Shown piece after piece: positions 23,934-31,526 of a DNA stretch of 32,839 nt. The notes below the pieces were generated by a model that was given only the letters and a program-made list of their open reading frames with translations, had not been told where the DNA came from and did not search any database. Source of the stretch: Acidobacteriota bacterium. GTDB taxonomy: Bacteria > Acidobacteriota > Terriglobia > Terriglobales > Acidobacteriaceae. The number at the start of each line of letters is the position of its first letter. The stretch's first letter is position 1. The stretch covers positions 4,744-37,582 of the forward strand of contig QIAN01000296.1 of NCBI GenBank assembly GCA_003225005.1, written 5' to 3'. A program made the position numbers and the translations under genes.

Positions 23934-25763
23934 TCACGACGTGGGTTTGAAGCTGAGAGTGACTGTGGTGCGCGCGACGGTGGGTCGCCCATTGAAAGAA
24001 TAAGGTTTGAAGTGCCACTGCTTTACGGCCTCGATGGCGGCTCGAGCGAAGGCCAGAGAACCTTGCAGAACCTTGACGTCTTCGACGGCACCATCACGGC
24101 CAATGAGTACCTGCAAAACGACCGTACCCTGCAGCCGGCTGGCCCGCGCAGACTCGGGATAGGTCGGCTCAACTTGTTGCGCCAGAAGTGCCCGTGCCGT
24201 GGCCTCGGGCAGATCGACCGGTCCGATCGAGGGCAGTGCGGCCTCTGCCGGCTTGGTGCCTCCTGCCGCGGGAGTCATTGCAGCGCTCTGGGACTGAAGG
24301 CTACGAGGAATTCCGGCGCGGGTTGGGATGGAAGTCGGATGCCCTTGGGGATGGCTCTGCGGGGCCGATGGAGTGGGCGTTCGCATCGAGGGTGAGGGTG
24401 CGTTCGATGGATTCGTGCTCAACTGCTGCGGCTGTGACGGAACCGGTGAGGAGAGTCCGGAACCATTGCCGGGGGAGACGCCAACCGACTGGTTATCAGC
24501 GGGAATCTGCGTCACCGGCGCCTGATTCTCTTCCCCACGAACTTGTGCACTCTGGGTTTGTGCGGACTGTATCGGTCCGTTCGGCTCTTGATCGCTGGCG
24601 CCAGTGTTGCCAGGGTCAATCTGATTCGGCCCGGAGTCCCCCAACGAGCCATTTGTCGGCTTGGCAGTGGGGTCCACTACCGGAAAGACCTGAATCTGCG
24701 AGGGGTCAGTGGTCGCGTCGGGGATGTTTTCGGGAACGGGCAACTTGTACTCATCACCCGCCTGGCCAAAATTCTCATGGGCATCGATTTGAGGCGGAGC
24801 CGCGGGTTGCGGATGGAGCCAAGCGTGTCCGGAATGCACTGCATGGGCATATAGCAAGCGCAGCTTCTCACGCCATAGCGCACGCGGCACTTTTGGGTAG
24901 GCCCCTCCACAGGTCAACACCAGTGCGGCTGCCAGGAGAATCTTGCGGAGCTTAGCGCTTGATTTCGCCACAGCCGGATGAGCGATCTTCTCCGGCTCCT
25001 GCATATTCGGAGCTGACGCGGCAGGATCCGATTTAAGTAGTCTGTCCGACGCAGCTGGGAGATCGCCACGGCGACTTTGAGACCATTCGGCTTCGATCGC
25101 CGACCTTGGGTTACTTTGAAGTTGGCGCGGAGCTTCGCGAGGCGGCTCGGCAGTTTTCACTGAGGCTGCCATGGCTTCCAACTCGCTGAGCGTATCGACT
25201 TCCGCTTGGAGGCGACTCTTAAGGGAATTCGACACTTCCGACCGAGGATCGAACTGAGCGCTCAGACCGGAGGCCGCAGGCTGCATGAATTCTCCAGCGC
25301 GAACCCCGTGATGCGGCGCGAGCGCCGGGGCTGCGGCGGCCGCCATGGCGGTGCTTGCCCGGGATACCTGCGGCTTAGATATTGCAGGCTCCAGTTTGGC
25401 ACGCAGAAGATCTCTGGCGGTGCCGAGAGTGTCTTTGACCTGACTGGGAACAATCGGCTTGCGCAGAACAGAGTTGGCGCCCGCCTGCAATGCCTTCGGG
25501 ACAGTGGCTTCATCCTTAATGATGGCAAGCGTCAGAGGACGCCGTGTAGCTTTTAGTTCACGCGCCGTCTTGAGCAGAAAGCTGGCCTCGGGTTCATCAT
25601 CCCAATCGGCGATAACGATATGAAACGGATGATTAGTGAGCCTCTCCACAGCCTCCAGAGCGTTTCGACAATGCTCTCCCTCCATGCCGAGTTCGGTGAT
25701 GACACGCCAAAGCGACTGGGCGGTGGCTTCATCCGAGGCAAACAAGAGACAGCGCAAGACCAT
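23934..25763 (-). CDS. TonB-family protein with N-terminal response-regulator receiver domain
   Basis: 609 residues from ATG 25763 (MVLRCLLFASDEATAQSLWR); the longer upstream reading crosses the repeat-rich control region and is unconserved. Residues 3-120 form a CheY-like receiver: DE at 11-12, HIVIADWD with candidate phospho-Asp 53, GANSVLRKPI with the conserved Lys 102. The position of the usual Thr/Ser on strand 4 reads AIIKDE and seems lost. An Ala/Gln linker is followed by one membrane helix (273-289, LRKILLAAALVLTCGGA), a 230-residue Pro/Ser/Gln-rich spacer, and a C-terminal TonB domain (530-609: VEPTYPESARASRLQGTVVL, KQWHFKPYSFNGRP). The receiver should be cytoplasmic and the TonB end periplasmic, contacting outer-membrane partners. 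No ExbBD genes are adjacent. Confidence 0.85.
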   Translation of the reverse strand: MVLRCLLFASDEATAQSLWRVITELGMEGEHCRNALEAVERLTNHPFHIVIADWDDEPEASFLLKTARELKATRRPLTLAIIKDEATVPKALQAGANSVLRKPIVPSQVKDTLGTARDLLRAKLEPAISKPQVSRASTAMAAAAAPALAPHHGVRAGEFMQPAASGLSAQFDPRSEVSNSLKSRLQAEVDTLSELEAMAASVKTAEPPREAPRQLQSNPRSAIEAEWSQSRRGDLPAASDRLLKSDPAASAPNMQEPEKIAHPAVAKSSAKLRKILLAAALVLTCGGAYPKVPRALWREKLRLLYAHAVHSGHAWLHPQPAAPPQIDAHENFGQAGDEYKLPVPENIPDATTDPSQIQVFPVVDPTAKPTNGSLGDSGPNQIDPGNTGASDQEPNGPIQSAQTQSAQVRGEENQAPVTQIPADNQSVGVSPGNGSGLSSPVPSQPQQLSTNPSNAPSPSMRTPTPSAPQSHPQGHPTSIPTRAGIPRSLQSQSAAMTPAAGGTKPAEAALPSIGPVDLPEATARALLAQQVEPTYPESARASRLQGTVVLQVLIGRDGAVEDVKVLQGSLAFARAAIEAVKQWHFKPYSFNGRPTVARTTVTLSFKPTS

Positions 25764-25847
25764 AGTAATTAGCCTAGGTGGTTGTAGTAACCAGAACAAG
25801 TTACCGAGGTGGAAGGCGAGTTTCCTCTGACACCAGGCGACTGCGCG

Positions 25848-25888
25848 CGGCGGTACATGTTCCATGGTACATGTCCGCCGGTATATGT
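25848..25888. promoter_or_regulatory. Three 14-bp-phased repeats with overlapping palindrome (operator candidate)
   Basis: GGTACATGT at 25852-25860 and 25866-25874 and GGTATATGT at 25880-25888 recur with an exact 14-base period. The first two also form an inverted repeat, CGGCGG(T)ACATGT and ACATGTCCGCCG, around a central CCATGG (25848-25880). The site lies between divergent genes, about 90-125 bases upstream of the receiver-TonB start and about 180 upstream of the oxidoreductase. It looks like a multi-copy regulator binding site. Confidence 0.5.
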
Positions 25889-26017
25889 CATCGGGATCGG
25901 TAGTTGGTATCCGGCACCGCGGGCGCACGCGGTAGAATGCTCGGTCCGTGATTTTATCGCGGGCTGCGATTGGTCGGGAATACCCCGCCCGCTTTCTACG
26001 CCATTGCGCGAAGTCGC

Positions 26018-26040
26018 GGAGACTAGCAAGCTAGGTCTCC
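26018..26040 (+). promoter_or_regulatory. Hairpin in the leader of the first oxidoreductase gene
   Basis: GGAGACTAGC and GCTAGGTCTCC pair over ten bases with a single bulged G, two bases of loop between them, ending 24 bases before the ATG at 26065. It could affect translation or be a transcription-factor site; nothing more can be said. Confidence 0.3.
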
Positions 26041-26064
26041 AAGCTACAACATGGACAAGAGCCT

Positions 26065-27222
26065 ATGCAGACGGCGGACGTTGTCATTATCGGTGGCGGA
26101 ATTGTTGGTTCGAGCATTGCTTATTACCTCACTGATGCGGGATGCCGCAAGGTTCTGGTTATTGAGCGGGAATCGGCGCAGGGCAAGGGATCGACGGGCA
26201 AGAGCATGGGCGGAGTGCGGGCGCAGTTCTCGACGCCGGTCAATATTACGATGTCGCTCTATTCGATTCCTTTTTATGCCAGCTTCGATGAGCGTCTGGG
26301 ATATCCCTGCGACTACCGGCCGCAAGGATATCTGTTTTGCGCGACCAGCGACAAACACATGGGCTACCTGCGGGCGAATTATGCAAAACAGGTTTCCATG
26401 GGACTGAAAGGCGTAAGGCTGATCACGGGGGATGAGATTCGCAGTATGTTTCCGCAGCTGCGCGGGGATGATCTTGTGGGTGGAAGTTTTTGCTCGACAG
26501 ACGGCTTCGTCGATCCCCACAGCGCGATGACGGGGTTCATGACCTGCGCGGTTGATCACGGGGCGACCTTGTGGAAGAACACTGCAGTGACGGGGATTGT
26601 GCGCGATGGGCGCGGCGTCTCCGGCGTAGAAACGACGCGTGGGTCCGTGGTGACTCGCAAGGTTGTGAATTGCGCGGGCGCCTGGGCGGCGGGAGTTGCG
26701 AGCTTAGCAGGCGTGAAATTGCCGGTGGAACCTCTTCGCCGGATGCTGGTGCCGAGCGAGCCCCTTGATGAGTTTCCTCATACCGCGCCTATGATTATCG
26801 ACATGTCGAACGGATTCCACTTTCGGCCGGAGAGCCGCGGATTTCTTCTGGCCTGGAACGATCCTGAGGAGACACCGGGATACAAGACAGATTTTGATGT
26901 GGCTTTCATCGAGAAAATCTTGACCAGGGCGGCGGATCGCGTCCCTTGTTTTGCTGATCTGCCGGTGAATCCGAAGCGGGCTTGGGCGGGGCTTTATGAG
27001 ATGACGCCGGACCATCACCCTGTTCTGGGCGAGGTGCCCGAGGTGCCTGGATTTTTTCTGGCGAACGGGTTCAGTGGGCACGGTGTGATGCATGCTCCGG
27101 CTACAGGGAAGATTCTTAGCGACTTGATACTTACGGGGACAACGGATCTGATCGACGCGTGGTTGCTGAATCTTTCGCGCTTTGCGGAGGGGCGGATGAT
27201 GCATGAGACGGCGGTGTTGTGA
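26065..27222 (+). CDS. FAD-dependent amine oxidoreductase (DAO family, sarcosine-oxidase-beta-like)
   Basis: 385 residues. The dinucleotide-binding GGGIVGSS at 10-17 after ADVVIIG, Glu near VLVIERE ending the second strand, and GSTGKSMGGVRAQFS (flavin contact) are typical of the D-amino acid oxidase fold. Later VVNCAGAWA and LYEMTPDHHPVLGEVPEVPG with NGFSGHGVMHAPATGKILSD match the C-terminus of sarcosine oxidase beta/glycine oxidase/HcnC-type enzymes. It would oxidise a secondary amine or N-methyl amino acid. No signal peptide, so cytoplasmic. It ends with TGATG, overlapping a 33-codon frame that leads to a second oxidoreductase. The exact substrate is unknown. Confidence 0.85.
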   Translation: MQTADVVIIGGGIVGSSIAYYLTDAGCRKVLVIERESAQGKGSTGKSMGGVRAQFSTPVNITMSLYSIPFYASFDERLGYPCDYRPQGYLFCATSDKHMGYLRANYAKQVSMGLKGVRLITGDEIRSMFPQLRGDDLVGGSFCSTDGFVDPHSAMTGFMTCAVDHGATLWKNTAVTGIVRDGRGVSGVETTRGSVVTRKVVNCAGAWAAGVASLAGVKLPVEPLRRMLVPSEPLDEFPHTAPMIIDMSNGFHFRPESRGFLLAWNDPEETPGYKTDFDVAFIEKILTRAADRVPCFADLPVNPKRAWAGLYEMTPDHHPVLGEVPEVPGFFLANGFSGHGVMHAPATGKILSDLILTGTTDLIDAWLLNLSRFAEGRMMHETAVL

Positions 27223-27323
27223 TGGATAGCGATAGCGAAACAGAGTCTTATATCGTCGAGATCGCGAACAACGGCCGCAGAGGCCGCTGCGAGGTGCAAG
27301 GGTTGAAGTCCTACGAGGCATAG
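27222..27323 (+). CDS. Possible 33-residue linker ORF between the two oxidoreductases
   Basis: ATG 27222 overlaps the preceding TGA (TGATG) and the frame ends TAG at 27321-27323, four bases before the TTG of the next gene. The product would be MDSDSETESYIVEIANNGRR followed by GRCEVQGLKSYEA. The spacing fits translational coupling across all three frames. No family is recognised, and the frame may be chance. Its end contains the GAGG used as ribosome-binding site for the next gene. Confidence 0.3.
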   Translation: MDSDSETESYIVEIANNGRRGRCEVQGLKSYEA

Positions 27324-27326
27324 CGA

Positions 27327-28619
27327 TTGCAGGAACGGAACTACTGGTTGACAACGACTTCGATGCCGACGGGGAATCGTACCCAGGCGCTGCCTGAGCG
27401 TGTCGATGTGGCGGTGATTGGCGGGGGTTTCACGGGGCTGTCGGGGGCGCGCACTTTGGCCAAACGGGGCGCGAAAGTCGCGGTGCTCGAAGCCGAGACT
27501 GTGGGCTGGGGTGCAAGTTCGCGCAATGGCGGCATGGTGCTCACGGGCATGAAACTGGGCGTGAACAAGCTGATTTCGATGTATGGACCTGAGCTGACTA
27601 GACGAATGTATGCGGCTTCGCTGGCGACGATTGATTGCGTGGAGCAGACTGTGCGCGAGGAAGGGATCAACTGCAACTTCTCGCGCTGTGGGCACTTAGA
27701 AGTAGCCTGTAAACAAAAACACTTCGCTGACTATGCGCGGCAGGCGGAGGTGATCGCGAAGGAGTTTAACCACGGTCTGCGTGTCGTGCAGAAAAATGAG
27801 CTGGGCGCGGAAATTGGATCGAATATTTATTACGGCGGCATGGTGGATGAAGTAAGTGCGGGATTGAATCCGGCTCGTTATGTGGCTGGCCTGGGTAAGG
27901 CAGCCCTGAGAGCGGGCGCACAGATTTTTGAGCATGCGCCTGTGCAACATATGGAGCGGGCGGCGCACGAAGGCGAACAGGGCTGGAAGATCTCGACATC
28001 GCGCGGAACCTTGTGGTCACAGGAAGTGTTTGTGGGAACGAGCGGGTATACGGGCAGTGCTACCCCTGCCTTGCGAAAGAAAATCATTCCGATCGGGTCG
28101 TTCATCATAACCACCGAAATTTTGCCGGAGAAGCTGGCACGGGAGTTGAGCCCTCGCAACCGTATGATCTACGACTCGAAGAATTATCTTTACTACTACC
28201 GGCTGACGCCGGATCGGCGCATGCTGTTCGGCGGGCGTGCGGCATTTTTCCCGGAGAATGATCGGACGGTTCGGCGGAGTGCCGAGATTTTGCGGCAAGG
28301 CATGATTGATGTGTATCCCCAGTTGCGCGATGCGAAGGTCGATTACGTCTGGGGAGGAACGCTCGACTTCGCATTCGACATCATGCCGCATGCAGGGCAG
28401 TTGGACGGCATGTACTATGCTGTCGGGTATGCGGGACACGGCGTGGCGATGGCGACTTATCAGGGGCAAAAGGTGGCGGAGTTAATGGCCGGGGACAAGC
28501 CGGAGAATCCCTTTGTGGGAATCCCTTTCCCGGGGGCGCCGCTGGGGTTGTACAACGGGAGGCCGTGGTTTCTGCCGTTTGCGGGAGCCTGGTACAAGTT
28601 TTTGGATTGGGTGAGTTAG
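27327..28619 (+). CDS. FAD-dependent oxidoreductase (OrdL/PuuB-like, gamma-glutamylputrescine oxidase group)
   Basis: 430 residues. TTG 27327 is nine bases after GAGG and gives the family opening MQERNYWLTT (xxxYW); no ATG fits. FAD-binding IGGGFTGLSGA at 31-41, VLEAETVGWGASSRNGGMVL (flavin-contact SGRN-type motif), a mid domain with GMVDEVSAGLNPARYVAGLG, and the C-terminal DYVWGGTLDFAFDIMPHAGQ plus GYAGHGVAMATYQG, all typical of the PuuB/OrdL branch. The family oxidises gamma-glutamyl-putrescine and similar amines to aldehydes with H2O2 release. It follows the first oxidoreductase on the same strand and ends seven bases from the convergent toxin gene. The neighbouring PHS-type permease supports an amine substrate. 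Confidence 0.85.
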   Translation: MQERNYWLTTTSMPTGNRTQALPERVDVAVIGGGFTGLSGARTLAKRGAKVAVLEAETVGWGASSRNGGMVLTGMKLGVNKLISMYGPELTRRMYAASLATIDCVEQTVREEGINCNFSRCGHLEVACKQKHFADYARQAEVIAKEFNHGLRVVQKNELGAEIGSNIYYGGMVDEVSAGLNPARYVAGLGKAALRAGAQIFEHAPVQHMERAAHEGEQGWKISTSRGTLWSQEVFVGTSGYTGSATPALRKKIIPIGSFIITTEILPEKLARELSPRNRMIYDSKNYLYYYRLTPDRRMLFGGRAAFFPENDRTVRRSAEILRQGMIDVYPQLRDAKVDYVWGGTLDFAFDIMPHAGQLDGMYYAVGYAGHGVAMATYQGQKVAELMAGDKPENPFVGIPFPGAPLGLYNGRPWFLPFAGAWYKFLDWVS

Positions 28620-28626
28620 AACACTG

Positions 28627-29052
28627 TCAACCAAGCTGTTGCCCGAGTCCCTTGAACGGATTACGAATGGTCAGTTGACCATCAATGATCTGACCGTCCT
28701 GAAAATCTTCAGAATAGAGCGTTACGCAACCAGCTTCCAGGGCTGCGGCAGCGATGAGCGCATCATAGATGCCGTAGCTGTACTGCTCCGCGATCCGCAA
28801 TGCGGTTTCGTGGGTTTGAGCCGTGATGGGGATTGGCGTCGCGCACAAGACCCGGATGGCCGCCAATGCCTCTCTGACTTCCGCCCAAGGCATTCGAATT
28901 TTGCGGCGAGCCACTGACGTGAACTCGTTCACAACCTGGACACTGAGAATGCCGCCCATCCGAAGTAACTCCTCGGCCCGAGTACCGCGTGGATCTTCCT
29001 GCGCGACAGCATAGATCAGTACGTTGCTATCGAGGAAGGCTTTAGCGGGCAT
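28627..29052 (-). CDS. vapC: VapC-type PIN-domain toxin
   Basis: 141 residues from ATG 29052 (MPAKAFLDSNVLIYAVAQED); a TTG at 29070 would add six residues. The PIN ribonuclease catalytic acids are visible: Asp 8 (FLDSN), Glu 43 (VVNEF), Asp 97 (YGIYDALIAAAALEAG) and Glu 115/Asp 116 (LYSEDFQDG). The toxin would cleave RNA, commonly tRNA or rRNA, unless bound by the antitoxin. The gene overlaps the antitoxin gene by 11 bases, the usual VapBC coupling. It ends seven bases from the convergent oxidoreductase gene, leaving no room for a terminator. All acids are intact, so it appears functional. Confidence 0.85.
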   Translation of the reverse strand: MPAKAFLDSNVLIYAVAQEDPRGTRAEELLRMGGILSVQVVNEFTSVARRKIRMPWAEVREALAAIRVLCATPIPITAQTHETALRIAEQYSYGIYDALIAAAALEAGCVTLYSEDFQDGQIIDGQLTIRNPFKGLGQQLG

Positions 29053-29272
29053 TCGCGTCTGCGCGGTCAAAGACGAATCCTGGGGGCAAACGACGCCGCA
29101 ACTTCCGCAGACGAGCTAGGGCGCGTTCTCTGCTCTGATCGCGACTGACCTCGAAGACCCTACCGCCGGCGATTCGAATCTCGATCCTATCGCCCTCTTT
29201 GAGATCGAGAGCCTCCACCACCGCTGCTGGCAGGCGAATCGCCAGGCTGTTTCCCCACTTTGAAACCTGCAT
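29042..29272 (-). CDS. vapB: AbrB/MazE-type antitoxin of the VapC toxin
   Basis: 76 residues from ATG 29272; an ATG at 29281 is also in frame, but GGGG seven bases before the later ATG and the family opening MQVSKWGNSLAIRLPAAVVE favour 29272. The N-terminal part is a SpoVT-AbrB domain (KWGNSLAIRLP, LDLKEGDRIEIR); the C-terminal, Arg-rich tail (RERALARLRKLRRRLPPGFV) binds the toxin. It should neutralise VapC and repress the pair. The stop overlaps the toxin start. A near-palindrome over the -10 box at 29282-29308 fits autoregulation. Confidence 0.85.
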   Translation of the reverse strand: MQVSKWGNSLAIRLPAAVVEALDLKEGDRIEIRIAGGRVFEVSRDQSRERALARLRKLRRRLPPGFVFDRADANAR

Positions 29273-29281
29273 AAACCCCAT

Positions 29282-29308
29282 TAGATCTACGTTATAATTG
29301 TATATCTA
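29282..29308 (-). promoter_or_regulatory. Operator-promoter of the vapBC pair
   Basis: On the minus strand TAGATATAC and GTAGATCTA are inverted repeats (one mismatch in nine) around AATTATAAC, which contains a TATAAC -10 box; the antitoxin ATG follows. An antitoxin dimer bound here would block transcription. The site also contains the stop codon (29306-29308) of the upstream permease, so the promoter lies right at the end of that gene. Confidence 0.5.
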
Positions 29309-30607
29309 AGGGGAGCCGCGGGCAACGATCTTGTACACCACCGGCCCCAGCGCCAGCGCGATTGCGCCGCCGATCATCCCGAAGCGGTCACTGCCGAGCA
29401 GGGCCAGGATTGCCATCACCAGGGGCGCGGCTACCACATAGAAGAGCCCCACATTTCCGCCCGGTATCGCGAATGAGCGTGGCATCGCGGGCCGAGTCCG
29501 GCGAAGTTTCCATGCCGACAGCACCGTCAGCACCGTCGTGGCGGAGCGCAACCAGATATAAACGGAGATGAGTTGGGTGAGGCTCTGGCGCGCCAGTAGA
29601 CCGTAGATGATCGCCGAGACTGCGATGGCCAGCCACGGCGTGCCGTAACCTGGATGCTTGCGGGTGAGAGCGGCGGGCAGGTAGCCGTCTTCGGCCATGG
29701 CGAAAGGCATGCGGGTGGTGGTGAGGACGGTGCTGTTGAGCAGCGCGATATTGCCCACAGTAGCGGCCAGAGTCAGCCAAGTGCCGAGCCATGATCCGCC
29801 GATTAAAGTTGCCACCTCGGAGAAGTGTCCGGTGTGCCAGTTCTGCCAGTCGCCGAGTGCGGCGAGTCCGGTGAGCGTAGTCAGAAAGTATGTGGCGATG
29901 GAGAGCGGTACTACAAGAGCGAGAGCGCGAGGATAGCTGCGCTGCGGATCTTCGACTTCCTCGGCGACGGTCGAGAGTTGCTCGTAGCCGGAGTAGAGCC
30001 ACAGGCCCAAAGCCAGTCCGACGCCGAAAATTTTGAACGGAGGCTGGCGAGGAACAACAACCGGGACGAAAGGATTGTGCTGCCACTTCGCCAGGCCGAT
30101 TGCGACCATTGTCACTACCGGCAGGAAGATGAAGATTTCAAGCGCGGTAGCGACCTGTCCGACCATCTGGATGCCGCGCAGGTTGATCCAGGTGATGATC
30201 GCGATCAGCGCCAGCGAGACCAGGTAGTGCTTCCAGCCGGTGATCTGGGGAAAATAGTTAGATAGATAGTCGGCAAAAAGGACGGCATAGACGCCGCCGA
30301 GCAGAAATGACGCTGACCAGTTCCACCATCCCGCGAGGAATCCCCAGAAATCTCCGAAGGCGGCGCGAGCCCAGCGGTAAAAGCCGCCTTGCACTGGCAT
30401 GGCGGTGGTAAGCTCAGCCGAGACCAGCGAAACCGGAATGCACCAGAAAAACGGCAGCACCAGCAGATAGATCAACGTCATCCCCGGGCCGGATGTGGTG
30501 ACCATGTCTTCGAGGCCGAAGGGACCGCCCGTCGTGTAGGAGAACATTACGAAGACGAGGTAAAAGAGGCTGGCTTTGCGGACGGCGGATTTCGTGGCGG
30601 AGGTCAA
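29306..30607 (-). CDS. Amino-acid/polyamine permease (APC superfamily, PHS/LAT-like)
   Basis: 433 residues, about twelve hydrophobic helices. The N-terminal LVFVMFSYTTGGPFGLEDMV followed by TTSGPGMTLIYLLVLPFFW, and then SAELTTAMPVQGGFYRWARA and FGDFWGFLAGWWNW, closely follow the pattern of the PHS (polyamine:H+ symporter) branch that includes plant PUT polyamine-uptake transporters. LGLWLYSGYEQLSTVAEEVE is the helix 6-7 signature. It would import a polyamine or bulky amino acid with protons. It follows the esterase gene by 55 bases on the same strand and faces the two amine oxidoreductases. The C-terminus has a short basic tail. Confidence 0.85.
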   Translation of the reverse strand: MTSATKSAVRKASLFYLVFVMFSYTTGGPFGLEDMVTTSGPGMTLIYLLVLPFFWCIPVSLVSAELTTAMPVQGGFYRWARAAFGDFWGFLAGWWNWSASFLLGGVYAVLFADYLSNYFPQITGWKHYLVSLALIAIITWINLRGIQMVGQVATALEIFIFLPVVTMVAIGLAKWQHNPFVPVVVPRQPPFKIFGVGLALGLWLYSGYEQLSTVAEEVEDPQRSYPRALALVVPLSIATYFLTTLTGLAALGDWQNWHTGHFSEVATLIGGSWLGTWLTLAATVGNIALLNSTVLTTTRMPFAMAEDGYLPAALTRKHPGYGTPWLAIAVSAIIYGLLARQSLTQLISVYIWLRSATTVLTVLSAWKLRRTRPAMPRSFAIPGGNVGLFYVVAAPLVMAILALLGSDRFGMIGGAIALALGPVVYKIVARGSP

Positions 30608-30662
30608 GCCTCGAGAGACCCTTCGCCTTGCTCAGGAGGACAAGTCGAGGAGCGATATCCCT

Positions 30663-31478
30663 TCATGGATTTAGCTTCTGCTTCAGCAGCCAGGGAACAA
30701 GATCGGGTTCGGCATAGGCCTTCAGCCAGGATTCGTGGCCCACGCCTGGGTATTCGGTGTACTGCACTCTGCCTCCCGCTGCCTTCAGTGCATCAGCCAT
30801 TTTGCGTGACTCGTCTACTGGGACGGCCGGGTCATCGGTACCGTGAAAGATCCAGACGGGAGTCTTGCCCATGCGGCGCGCGGTTTCGGCGTAAGGGTCA
30901 GCGATTTTAGGATCGTCTACCAGGCTCACGTGGAGCTGTGGCAACCGCTCCGGTCCGCGGACACCGCCGCAGATAACGACGTAGGCCGCGAAACGTTTGG
31001 GATATTTCACAGCCAGATCCCAAGTGCCGTATCCGCCCATGGAAAGGCCGGTCAGGTACACCCGATTGCGGTCAGCGTGAAACTCCTTGGATGATTGATC
31101 CAGGGCGGCAAGGGCCTGGGCCTGCATATCGGGCTGGATCCAGAGCTTGTCCTTGCGGCACTGCGGCATCACGACGATGAAAGGAAAGGTCGCTGCGTGC
31201 TCTCGGATGGCGTGGCCGAGGCCGACATCAGTCTGAAGCAGTCCGTCATCGCCGTGCTCGCCCGCTCCGTGAAGGAAAACAATCACCGGCCATTTCTTGT
31301 GCGAATCGTAGTCTACGGGAACGTAGACCTGGTAGCGGTAAGTCTCTCCTTGGACGGTGACGACGCGGTTGAGGAAACCTGTTTCCTGTTTGCGAGCGCT
31401 GGCGGCGGTTGCCGTCATAAGAACCGGTAGCACAAAGCCTGCCAAAATAAGGAAGCGGGGCAAGTTGAGGCGCGTCAC
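30663..31478 (-). CDS. Secreted alpha/beta hydrolase (esterase/peptidase-like)
   Basis: 271 residues with an N-terminal signal peptide (about 7-28, PRFLILAGFVLPVLMTATAA). Alpha/beta fold: oxyanion HGAGEHGDDG (70-79), nucleophile elbow GLSMGGYGTW with Ser 146, acid Asp 215/216 in HGTDDPAVP, and His 248 in GVGHESW. These resemble the PHB-depolymerase/prolyl-oligopeptidase-like esterases that are secreted by many Acidobacteria to attack esters of plant or microbial origin. The complete triad predicts activity. It is 48 bases downstream of the Ogt gene and 55 upstream of the permease, all on the minus strand, a possible operon. Confidence 0.85.
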   Translation of the reverse strand: MTRLNLPRFLILAGFVLPVLMTATAASARKQETGFLNRVVTVQGETYRYQVYVPVDYDSHKKWPVIVFLHGAGEHGDDGLLQTDVGLGHAIREHAATFPFIVVMPQCRKDKLWIQPDMQAQALAALDQSSKEFHADRNRVYLTGLSMGGYGTWDLAVKYPKRFAAYVVICGGVRGPERLPQLHVSLVDDPKIADPYAETARRMGKTPVWIFHGTDDPAVPVDESRKMADALKAAGGRVQYTEYPGVGHESWLKAYAEPDLVPWLLKQKLNP

Positions 31479-31526
31479 GGTCAGTCAGTGTACCGCAAGA
31501 CGGTGATCGGCGCTGACTTCCCAACA

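Noticed and set aside
23737..24018. 93- and 72-codon minus-strand frames between the TonB and S41-like genes
   Set aside because: Partly overlap the TonB C-terminus in other frames, lack a ribosome-binding site, and match no family I recognise.
24188..24955. 255-codon plus-strand frame
   Set aside because: Antisense shadow of the Pro/Ser-rich spacer of the receiver-TonB protein.
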